Below are positions 49,356 through 56,275 of a DNA stretch of 64,000 nt, piece after piece (positions within the stretch are counted from its first letter, which is position 1; each line of letters opens with the position of its first letter). Under the pieces are notes generated by a model. That model worked only from the letters and a program-made list of their open reading frames with translations, ran no database searches and had not been told where the DNA came from. The position numbers were made by a program, and so were the translations under genes. The DNA is taken from positions 496,001 to 560,000 of the forward strand of contig NZ_CP033906.1 in the NCBI RefSeq assembly GCF_003816055.1, given 5' to 3'. Source of the DNA: Bacillus sp. FJAT-42376. GTDB lineage: Bacteria > Bacillota > Bacilli > Bacillales > Bacillaceae.

Positions 49356-49390
49356 AAAAACAGTGCGGGAGCTCACCACCGCGCTGTTTC
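49356..49390 (-). terminator. Terminator of the small membrane protein gene
   Basis: On the minus strand AAACAGCGCGG pairs with CCCGCACTGTTT (one mismatch), followed by TTTA. The rest of the 538-base gap 48852-49389 is covered by the array, the remnant and the repeat. Confidence 0.65.
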
Positions 49391-49740
49391 TATCTAGACT
49401 CTTTAGTCATTCGATTTAAACGAATAATAAAATAGATAGCTACGATCAGGAAGGAAATTGAAAAAATAATTTTAACTGCTAATAAAACTTTAAACATCCA
49501 AGATAAAATGACTATTACAACCGAGTAGATTATGAGCAAAGTTAACCCTATTTTTCGAATGGTTACATGAATTCGAGGTTTTTTTTCTAGATATGTATAA
49601 GTTAAGAAAATAGTAAAGTAAACTCCAATATTTATAAAAAAGGGAAAATTCTCTTTCATTACTAAGTTTTTTTGCTGAAGATAAATATATAAAAACAAAC
49701 AAACCAGAAGCGAAATATACCGAAATAGTAGAGAATTCAT
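49390..49740 (-). CDS. Small membrane protein of unknown function
   Basis: 116 residues with four hydrophobic segments (about 5-22, 32-50, 60-82, 86-108) joined by short basic loops; no family recognised. The gene and its surroundings (49390-49850) are clearly more AT-rich than the neighbours, with many AAT, ATA and TTT codons, and sit between the decayed and the intact copy of the beta-helix gene. This suggests acquired DNA. GAGGAG lies upstream of the ATG. It could be an immunity-like or transport accessory protein, but nothing proves it. Confidence 0.6.
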   Translation of the reverse strand: MNSLLFRYISLLVCLFLYIYLQQKNLVMKENFPFFINIGVYFTIFLTYTYLEKKPRIHVTIRKIGLTLLIIYSVVIVILSWMFKVLLAVKIIFSISFLIVAIYFIIRLNRMTKESR

Positions 49741-49868
49741 TGAGTTTTCTTCTCCTCTTCTATTGTATGATTATTTACTAAATATACAATAAATACCTAT
49801 TGCGGTACATTCATTAAATTTTGAAGTGAAAAAAGTTTATGGTTTGTTAAATGGCGTTCGGCTGTCCT

Positions 49869-51101
49869 TCAGCTTTCCTCTAAAGTTTCCTTCAAAGCTT
49901 TATTCTGATAATCCGCTACATTGACAGGGCGGTTGTTGGAAACCTTTATGCCCTTGATGTTTTTTCCTGCGAAGATTCCGTAGCGCCCGTTTTCAAGAGT
50001 GTTATTGGATATGATGATATGGGCGGCCTCGCGCTTTTTGTCGGATGTAATCGATACCACAGAGGAGTCAGCATAATTGCCTTTGCTCCCGTTTTGAATG
50101 TAGTTGGCATCAATTTTCACATGGCTTGCGTTGGCTACATCAATGATTCTTCCGTAATCGCCGGCACCAGTGATGGAGTTTTGCTGGATGACGGTATAGT
50201 CTGCATAGACTGATATGGCGGCCCACATATCATATTTCTTTGGATCATAATACGTCGTGTAGTAGTTGTTTTTACGGAAGCTGTTGTAAATAATATTTTT
50301 TTTGATGACCGCCCCGGGGGACTGAATTTTAATGGCTCTTTTATGAATGTTGGTAAAGGTGTTGCGGAGTATGCGGACGTTCACCTTTTCTTTAAAGCCC
50401 TGTACCACGATTCCGTCACCGTCATCCTTTGGCCCGATGCTTGAAAAGGAGGTATTGGAGATTGTGATATTTTTTGCTGCAGACTGCTTCTTTGCCCCGG
50501 GGCTGATCAGGACTCCGCGTGATACATGGTGATCCCAGCCTTTGATTGGATTTCTGGCCATTACGTTAAAAATTCTGCTCTTATCAAGTGTCGTATGGCT
50601 CGTACCGCCTTCCACCCGAAAGGCACTCACCGTCTGCCTTGAGAAGTTCGGATTCTTCGGCTGATTGAAATTTTTTAGGACGCTTTGTGAAATATGAGAA
50701 TAAGAGGATCCGGCTTCCACGGTGATGCCCCTCAGTGCCTTTGCTTTTCCGTCAATGGTCAGGTCGTGAATGTGGACATGGTCTCCCTTGATTTTCAAAA
50801 TAGACTGCAGTCCGGTGCCGGCAAAAACTCCGGCATGATCCCCGTATACTTCGGTATAGCCGCTTACAGTCAGCCCCCCGGTAACTTTATAATTCCCTTT
50901 TGGAAAATAGACCTTTTTGTTAGCCCCGTCCTTCAGTGCTTTTTGCAGCGCTTTTGTATCATCCTTCACACCATCTCCAGCAGCGCCATACGTTTTCACA
51001 TTGATTGGATCTGTATGTTTTTCCTCATCCTTATGCATCACCACGATGAGCAGCAAAAGGATAGAGACTGCTAAGATTACGAACCATGCTTTTTTTTTCA
51101 C
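49869..51101 (-). CDS. Secreted or membrane-anchored right-handed beta-helix protein
   Basis: 410 residues. An N-terminal signal or anchor (about 5-22) is followed by the pectate-lyase-3/GH28-type start INVKTYGAAGDGVKDDTKALQ (about 33-53, one residue longer in full) and rungs of Asn-rich beta-helix repeats (NITISNTSF, VRILRNTFT, IISNNTLENG). The family includes polysaccharide lyases, hydrolases and phage tailspike-like proteins; no catalytic set is certain. It probably acts on a surface or environmental polysaccharide. A decayed copy of its 3' part lies at 49117-49248. The ribosome-binding site is AGGGGGG. Confidence 0.82.
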   Translation of the reverse strand: MKKKAWFVILAVSILLLLIVVMHKDEEKHTDPINVKTYGAAGDGVKDDTKALQKALKDGANKKVYFPKGNYKVTGGLTVSGYTEVYGDHAGVFAGTGLQSILKIKGDHVHIHDLTIDGKAKALRGITVEAGSSYSHISQSVLKNFNQPKNPNFSRQTVSAFRVEGGTSHTTLDKSRIFNVMARNPIKGWDHHVSRGVLISPGAKKQSAAKNITISNTSFSSIGPKDDGDGIVVQGFKEKVNVRILRNTFTNIHKRAIKIQSPGAVIKKNIIYNSFRKNNYYTTYYDPKKYDMWAAISVYADYTVIQQNSITGAGDYGRIIDVANASHVKIDANYIQNGSKGNYADSSVVSITSDKKREAAHIIISNNTLENGRYGIFAGKNIKGIKVSNNRPVNVADYQNKALKETLEES

Positions 51102-51322
51102 CAGCTAATCCCCCCTGTAAAAATAGCCTGCCATTTCCACTTTACCTCATTCGCGGGTAAAGCGAATCGAAACATAGTCATAGGAGGAGCAGGTTATCTA
51201 TTCGTTCTACAAAATAGTTCAAAAAGATTAGAACATTTTTATCATATAGTTGAATAATGTGGTTTATCATACTAAATAATCGGGTAAAAAGTTCTATAAA
51301 AACCGAACAGGGAGTTGTTGGC

Positions 51323-51871
51323 ATGTCATTACAGAAATTATCTCTATTTAAAGAATGTTTTGGAGCAGTAGAAGGAGAGACGGAGCATCTGGAAAACGCA
51401 TCTCTATTAAGACTGAATGCATCCTCTTTAAAATATGAAACGAGTGTTCCGCAGCTTGAGTACATGTGCTTAATGATGGAAAATATGGTGTTGACGAAAA
51501 AGCTTAAAGGAAATGTGTACGCAGGATTCCAAAAATTTTCCCGAGCTCAAAATGTCCTCGACCGGTTTCAGGCGATGACTGAGTTTTCCCAGGTTCATAT
51601 TTTCGGAGAAAACGATGCGGTAATGGACCCGGCAGATGGAATTGAATATATTGCGCTGCCTCCAAAGAGCGAGCTGATGAGAGAATGGTTCCTGATCATT
51701 GATACGCCAATGTTTAAATCGATGATGGTCGCCTATGATATGGAAGGCTTCGGGATTCATGAAGTGGAAGAAAGCCGTAAATTCAAGGGGATTAAAAGCT
51801 CCAGTCCGTCCGTCGTAAAACGTGCTGTCACTCTGCTTGCGCCGCATCTGAAGACACCGGCTGCCGTATAA
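51323..51871 (+). CDS. DICT-like sensory domain protein
   Basis: 182-residue soluble protein resembling the DICT domain, a sensory module otherwise found with diguanylate cyclases and two-component proteins; here it stands alone. Features: a central helix EYMCLMMENMVLTKKLKG, the strand VHIFGENDAV and a WFLIIDTPMFKSMMVAYDMEG segment (about 118-138). The start at 51323 is set by AGGGAG 8 bases upstream; the open frame to 51257 is not used. The family assignment is tentative. It is separated from the next gene by a terminator. Confidence 0.6.
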   Translation: MSLQKLSLFKECFGAVEGETEHLENASLLRLNASSLKYETSVPQLEYMCLMMENMVLTKKLKGNVYAGFQKFSRAQNVLDRFQAMTEFSQVHIFGENDAVMDPADGIEYIALPPKSELMREWFLIIDTPMFKSMMVAYDMEGFGIHEVEESRKFKGIKSSSPSVVKRAVTLLAPHLKTPAAV

Positions 51872-51877
51872 ATGACA

Positions 51878-51908
51878 GAAAAGACAGCTTATGCAGCTGT
51901 CTTTTCTA
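51878..51908 (+). terminator. Terminator after the DICT-like gene
   Basis: AAAAGACAGCT (51879-51889) pairs with AGCTGTCTTTT (51895-51905), loop TATGC. Confidence 0.82.
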
Positions 51909-51928
51909 TCAATGAGAGGAGAAAAAAC

Positions 51929-52525
51929 ATGTCCAAAACTCAAAGAATGGCCTCCATTGCGATTCTCGCTTCATGCAGCATGCTGCTGTATTATTTTAAA
52001 ATTCCTCTTCCTTTTTTCCCGCCGTTTTTAACGCTTGACCTGAGCGATCTTCCCGCTTTGATTGGCGCGATTACAATGGGGCCGGCAGCAGGTATACTCG
52101 TTCAGCTTATAAAGAACATGGTGGAATACGTGCTGCACGGAAGCTATGTTGGGTTTCCGGTCGGACAGTTCGCTAATTTTGTATCCGGCTCCCTAATTGC
52201 CGGCCTGATCGGGCTGTTTTATTACAAGCGTAAAAAGGTGAATGGGAAAAGTATTCTGCTATCCATTCTGATTTTTTTGTCGGCCATGTACGTCCTTAAC
52301 TACTATGTCATCCTGCCTGCCATTATGAATTTGCTTGGGCTGACTGTTGAACAGTACACGGCATCATTTGCCCAGTTCAATCCTATGGTAAAAGATTTGA
52401 GAACAGCGGTGCTGTTTGTTATTATTCCTTTTAATCTAATAAAAATCTCAATGGTTTATTTAATCGGTCTTCCGTTTACGTTCAAGATTATGCGGATTAT
52501 GCGAAAAAGGAGCTTTGCGATATGA
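51929..52525 (+). CDS. ECF transporter S component, RibU-like (probable riboflavin)
   Basis: Substrate-binding membrane subunit for an ECF transporter, 198 residues with five to six hydrophobic segments. The phrases TLDLSDLPALIGAITMGPAAG (about 34-54) and VGQFANFVSG match RibU, the riboflavin S component. It should work with EcfA1-EcfA2-EcfT encoded at the start of this window. No FMN riboswitch is visible upstream, which is unusual for a riboflavin transporter, so another vitamin is possible. It overlaps the following MCP gene by 4 bases. GAGAGGAG precedes the ATG. Confidence 0.82.
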   Translation: MSKTQRMASIAILASCSMLLYYFKIPLPFFPPFLTLDLSDLPALIGAITMGPAAGILVQLIKNMVEYVLHGSYVGFPVGQFANFVSGSLIAGLIGLFYYKRKKVNGKSILLSILIFLSAMYVLNYYVILPAIMNLLGLTVEQYTASFAQFNPMVKDLRTAVLFVIIPFNLIKISMVYLIGLPFTFKIMRIMRKRSFAI

Positions 52526-53712
52526 GCAGATCCAGATGGACCGTGATTGCAGGAGTGTCTCTGTTTGCTATTTTGCTAACGGTATATCAATATTTTTTGC
52601 CCTCTTTTGCTGCAGCATTAGCGGGTACGGTTATCCCTTCATGTTTAGCGGTAATCCTTCTCCTTAGGAAAAAGGAAGATACCGGGGAAGAGATAGAGGA
52701 ACCCGCCGCGGCTCCTGCGATTACAGCTTCCCTTGAAGAATTGCGTCATCTGGAAGCGCATGGAGGCCATCTTCAAATGATGAACTCGCAGGTAAGTGCT
52801 TCCTCCGAACAGGTTGGGACACAGCTGATGGAAATGGTGCAGGATATCGATACCCAAAAAGAGATCATTCATATATTTGGAGACCGCTTAGGGAAGATTA
52901 ACGGGATGATTCAAAATCTGGATTCCATTATAGAAGTCACTTCCCATACCGCATCGGATGTTACCGGGTTATCCAAAAGCGGCATGCAGAAGGCGGCGGC
53001 TTTCAGTCAGGTGTTCGCGAGGATTGTGGCGATTACCGATGAATTCGGAGCTTATAATCAGTCTTTGATCGGTAAAATGAAGGAAGTAACGAAAGCGTTA
53101 AGTTCGATTGATTATATTGCCAACCAAACAAACCTGCTTGCCTTAAATGCAGCCATAGAAGCTGCAAGGGCGGGCAAGCATGGAGCGGGATTTGGAATTG
53201 TGGCGGATGAGATCCGCAAACTTTCGGCACAAGTTAAAGAAAGTGCAATCGCCATTGAACGGATTGTTGAGGATGTACATAAAAGCATTCTTTCTCAGGA
53301 AACAGCCTTTGAACTGAATCAGGAAATTCTGAATGAAGGAAGAGAAAAAGGACAGGAAATGGACGGGATTTTCAAAGAAGTGATGACCGCTGTCGATCAT
53401 CTTGCGGAGCAGTCCAATGAGGTAAAGAGAGATTCAGCAGAAGTCGAGACAGAGAATCAGCAGCTCATTGACCGCATGAATGAAATACTGGACCTGACGG
53501 AAACGTTAAGTGCGAAGACGGAAGGGTCCGCCGAAATCACAATGGAGCAGCAATCCCATCTCATGGAACTGGAGATGACGGCCGCGACGATTGAAGAACA
53601 CATTCACGCTATTCAGCAGAAGCTAAAAGAACAAACAGGTGTTCATGAAAATGTTGCCTGGATCCGCCCCGCGGCCATTAGGGAAAGAGAAGAGCTAAAA
53701 GAAGCAAAATAA
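52522..53712 (+). CDS. Methyl-accepting chemotaxis-type protein without sensor domain
   Basis: 396 residues. Two closely spaced N-terminal transmembrane segments (about 7-25 and 28-46) are followed directly by a cytoplasmic signalling domain. There is no extracellular ligand domain and no clear HAMP. The hairpin tip IANQTNLLALNAAIEAARAG with HGAGFGIVADEIRKLS (about 195-235) is the CheA/CheW-contact region. Coiled-coil arms with Glu/Gln methylation-type sites flank it. It overlaps the RibU-like gene (ATGA), so the transporter and the MCP are translationally coupled; a signal from transport or from inside the cell is an inference. Confidence 0.88.
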   Translation: MSRSRWTVIAGVSLFAILLTVYQYFLPSFAAALAGTVIPSCLAVILLLRKKEDTGEEIEEPAAAPAITASLEELRHLEAHGGHLQMMNSQVSASSEQVGTQLMEMVQDIDTQKEIIHIFGDRLGKINGMIQNLDSIIEVTSHTASDVTGLSKSGMQKAAAFSQVFARIVAITDEFGAYNQSLIGKMKEVTKALSSIDYIANQTNLLALNAAIEAARAGKHGAGFGIVADEIRKLSAQVKESAIAIERIVEDVHKSILSQETAFELNQEILNEGREKGQEMDGIFKEVMTAVDHLAEQSNEVKRDSAEVETENQQLIDRMNEILDLTETLSAKTEGSAEITMEQQSHLMELEMTAATIEEHIHAIQQKLKEQTGVHENVAWIRPAAIREREELKEAK

Positions 53713-53713
53713 A

Positions 53714-53742
53714 AAGACCTCCTCTAACTGAGAAGGCCAAAA
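53714..53742 (-). terminator. Terminator of the excalibur gene
   Basis: On the minus strand GGCCTTCTC pairs with the GAGGAGGTC side (G-T pairs), followed by TTTTTATTTT. Confidence 0.55.
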
Positions 53743-53746
53743 AACT

Positions 53747-54016
53747 TTATTTTTCACAAGCGATCAAATCTTTGTCCCGGTCGCTTTTTTTATTTGCATC
53801 ATAGAGTGCTTTAGAAACAAAAGGCGTGTATTTTGTTTTTCCGCCTTTATTCTTTACAGAAGCTGCGCGGGAGACTCCGCCTTTATATACTTTGTTCATC
53901 TCTGTGCAGTTTGAGTAGGTTTTGACTTTAACCGCAGCATCAGCAGAATGGACTCCCTCTGTTGAGAGACCGATGGATAAACCTAAAGAAACAGATAGCA
54001 TGAATGCTTTTTTCAA
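53747..54016 (-). CDS. Secreted excalibur calcium-binding domain protein
   Basis: 89 residues with a signal peptide (about 1-27, cleaved near HSADA). The mature part is an excalibur domain: YSNCTEMNKVYKGGV, then the EF-hand-like loop DRDKDLIACEK at the end, with the two Cys (about 39 and 87) expected to form a disulfide. Such domains are often found alone or joined to nucleases; this one is stand-alone. Function unknown. It lies convergent to the MCP gene. Confidence 0.85.
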   Translation of the reverse strand: MKKAFMLSVSLGLSIGLSTEGVHSADAAVKVKTYSNCTEMNKVYKGGVSRAASVKNKGGKTKYTPFVSKALYDANKKSDRDKDLIACEK

Positions 54017-54127
54017 CTTGTTCTTCCCCTTATCGTAAAATCAATAGAAACCTAATCATAGCGGGGAATAAAGGCTTTTACAATCATTTTTTTCCAAAAA
54101 TCTATTTTTCTGTAATTTTTTCAGCAA

Positions 54128-54204
54128 AGCTATGTTAAAGCCTGGTATTGATTTTTAACAGCTGTTGATTGCAGCGGTAATCAACAGCCAAGTTTAACAG
54201 AGCT
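54128..54204 (+). repeat. Dispersed palindromic repeat, copy 2
   Basis: Ends ATGTTAAAGC and GTTTAACAGAGCT are imperfect inverted repeats. The centre CTGTTGATT-GCAGCGGT-AATCAACAG is a second, perfect stem of 9. It lies just downstream of the NADH oxidase gene. The other 144 bases of the gap 54017-54237 hold no other feature. Confidence 0.78.
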
Positions 54205-54237
54205 TTCAATGAAAGAAAAGCCAGGGATTTCCCTGGC

Positions 54238-55569
54238 TCAGCCGATTGCCTGAAGGCCCGCCTGATTCAGGAAGTTCCAAGGCTTGTTGTAATGCGGCTG
54301 GAAGAAGAAATCGACAAAGCCCAGTTCATCGATCGTCATCTCATTTTGAATGCAGACGGAGAGGGTGTTGACGGCTTGGGTAACATCCGTCTCTGACATG
54401 ACTTGAGCGCCGACGATCCGGCTGGTTTCTTCTTCATACACGACTTTCAGCATGATTTCACTGTAATCAGGCATAAATTCAGGTTTATCATTCTCTTTGA
54501 TTGTGATAGATTTCACATTCATTCCTAAATGGGAAGCAGATGCTTCGGTAACTCCGGTAGAGGCGATGTTTAAATCATAGATTTTAATTCCGGATGTACC
54601 TTGGGTGCCCATGTAGCGTACCGTAGGTTTCATGATGTTTTTCGCGACGAGCGTTCCCATCCGGACCGCATTGGTTGCAAGCGGAATATAAGCCGGCTGT
54701 TTGGTTGGGTTGTAGCGGATGGCACAGCTGTCTCCTGCAGCAAAGATGTTTTCATCACTTGTTCTCATATATTCATCCACAATAATCGCTCCGTTAGGAA
54801 GCATATTTACTTCGCCTTTTAATAACCCGGTATTCGGTTTAAAACCAATGCAGAGAATAACAAGGTCTGCTTCGTATTCCCCTTTTGAAGTGATCACTTT
54901 TTCCACATGGCCGTCTTTTCCTTCGAATCGCTGAACGGTTTGGCTGAGGGCCAGTGTAATCCCTTTTGAAGCCAGTTTTTCTTCGATTTTATCGGTGTAT
55001 TCCGGATCCAGGTATTTATTCAGAATACGGTCTTCTCCATCAATCAGGGTGACATTTTTTCCATAGTGCTCGAATGCTTCTACTAATTCAATCCCGATAT
55101 AACCGGCACCGACGACTGTAATGTTTTTGGCCTCTTTTGATTTTTCGATAATCGTTTTTGCATGGGTGTAGTTTTTGCAGAGCTGGATGTTATTCAATTC
55201 AATTCCTTCAAGCTTTGGAACGACCGGCCACGACCCTGTTGTCACAACAAGTTTATCGTAAGTGTCTTTAACGGATTCGCCGGATTCCATGTTGGTGACG
55301 GTGATTTCTTTTTCATGACGATTTATATTGGTTACTTCGTGTTTTAATTTCATGTGTATGCCCTGGGCAGCCAGCTCCTCAGGTGAAGAGTAGAAGAGGC
55401 TTTCGGCTCTTTCTACGACACCGCCGACATATAAAGCAATTCCACAGGAGAGAAAGGACACATTATCATTTTTCTCATAAACGGTAATTTCCGCTTCCGG
55501 ATATTGCTTTTTCATATTTGAAACAGCTGCAGTTCCAGCGTGAGTACATCCAATGACAACAACTTTCAT
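54238..55569 (-). CDS. nox: Water-forming NADH oxidase (Nox family)
   Basis: FAD flavoprotein that oxidises NADH with oxygen to water, regenerating NAD. 443 residues from the start at 55569; AGGAGG fits this start, and the frame open to 55605 runs toward a Rex box. Visible: FAD motif VVVIGCTHAGTAA (about 3-15), redox Cys42 in NVSFLSCGIAL, NAD motif VVGAGYIGIEL (about 155-165), and FAAGDSCAI near 275. CoA-disulfide reductases share the fold, but the CTHAG start and overall form favour Nox. Three Rex boxes lie upstream, tying it to the NADH/NAD ratio. Confidence 0.88.
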   Translation of the reverse strand: MKVVVIGCTHAGTAAVSNMKKQYPEAEITVYEKNDNVSFLSCGIALYVGGVVERAESLFYSSPEELAAQGIHMKLKHEVTNINRHEKEITVTNMESGESVKDTYDKLVVTTGSWPVVPKLEGIELNNIQLCKNYTHAKTIIEKSKEAKNITVVGAGYIGIELVEAFEHYGKNVTLIDGEDRILNKYLDPEYTDKIEEKLASKGITLALSQTVQRFEGKDGHVEKVITSKGEYEADLVILCIGFKPNTGLLKGEVNMLPNGAIIVDEYMRTSDENIFAAGDSCAIRYNPTKQPAYIPLATNAVRMGTLVAKNIMKPTVRYMGTQGTSGIKIYDLNIASTGVTEASASHLGMNVKSITIKENDKPEFMPDYSEIMLKVVYEEETSRIVGAQVMSETDVTQAVNTLSVCIQNEMTIDELGFVDFFFQPHYNKPWNFLNQAGLQAIG

Positions 55570-55589
55570 AATAAAAGACCTCCTGTTTA

Positions 55590-55607
55590 TTGTGAAGTTT
55601 TTCACAA
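55590..55607. promoter_or_regulatory. Rex box 1
   Basis: TTGTGAAGTTTTTCACAA, an exact match to the B. subtilis Rex consensus TTGTGAA, 4 bases, TTCACAA. It lies in the nox leader, 22 bases (two helical turns) from box 2. Confidence 0.9.
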
Positions 55608-55611
55608 GTAT

Positions 55612-55629
55612 ATGTGAAGAGTTTCACAT
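55612..55629. promoter_or_regulatory. Rex box 2
   Basis: ATGTGAAGAGTTTCACAT, matching the Rex core TGTGAA, 4 bases, TTCACA. It covers the expected transcription start of nox. Confidence 0.88.
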
Positions 55630-55640
55630 AACTTACCTTC

Positions 55641-55668
55641 AGTATACTCGGTTTCGGATAAAACGCAA
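55641..55668 (-). promoter_or_regulatory. SigA promoter of nox
   Basis: On the minus strand TTGCGT (55668-55663), 16 bases, TATACT (55646-55641). It is bracketed by Rex boxes 2 and 3. Confidence 0.65.
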
Positions 55669-55672
55669 CTAA

Positions 55673-55690
55673 TTGTGAAGTATTTCACAA
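55673..55690. promoter_or_regulatory. Rex box 3
   Basis: TTGTGAAGTATTTCACAA, an exact consensus match just upstream of the -35. Confidence 0.9.
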
Positions 55691-55760
55691 AATAGTCATA
55701 TTGTTGATGGTGACTAATTAAAATGGACAATCATTGTGCAAAGGATGAAACAGGTGAATG

Positions 55761-55792
55761 AAAAAGAAGAGGCCTGTTCATTCGGCCTCCGC
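55761..55792 (-). terminator. Terminator of the DUF948 gene
   Basis: On the minus strand GAGGCC pairs with GGCCTC across a 9-base loop, followed by TTCTTTTT. Confidence 0.7.
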
Positions 55793-55795
55793 TGC

Positions 55796-56158
55796 TTATT
55801 TCAATTTAATTTGTACAGGTTTGCTTCCCTGGGTATGAATCGTTTTTGGTCTGCTGTTTTGGGCAGTCGCCCGCTTTACGGAAGTCGTTACATTATGGAT
55901 GATATCCCCTACGTCATGAGCGGATTCAATCAGTGGGTCCACAGCTTTCATTTTTCCTTTTACATCCTCGGAAATTTGATTCGCTGTGTGAATGAGTTCC
56001 CCGGCTTCTTCTGTAATTCCATTCACAGCCGTTCTTGCATCGGAAAGCGTCTTTTTGGTTTCAGCAAGTGTGGTCATGACTTTTCTCAGAGTCAAAATTA
56101 AATAAACGACGAGAATGGTAAAAGCGACGGCTGCAATGGCTGCACTCCATTCAAGCAT
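55796..56158 (-). CDS. DUF948 membrane-anchored protein
   Basis: 120 residues: one N-terminal transmembrane helix (about 5-25) and a long helical cytoplasmic or surface segment (about 28-98) with heptad-like pattern (TLAETKKTLSDARTAV). This is the DUF948 layout, common in Firmicutes as small envelope-associated stress proteins; function unknown. The C-terminal 20 residues are basic. It is divergent from the large methyltransferase gene. Confidence 0.82.
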   Translation of the reverse strand: MLEWSAAIAAVAFTILVVYLILTLRKVMTTLAETKKTLSDARTAVNGITEEAGELIHTANQISEDVKGKMKAVDPLIESAHDVGDIIHNVTTSVKRATAQNSRPKTIHTQGSKPVQIKLK

Positions 56159-56275
56159 CGGACCAGCTCCTTTCTTTTACTCTCAGTCTATGAGGGGAGA
56201 GGCCGGGCCATTCCTTTTCCGGCATACTGAGGTATGATAGAGAAGTAAAAAAATAGAAGGGAAGGAGCGGACAAC

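Noticed and set aside
51907-51928. FMN riboswitch in front of the RibU-like gene
   Set aside because: Only 20 or so bases separate the preceding terminator from the start, and no RFN-element motif (AGGGTGAAATTC and partners) is present further upstream.
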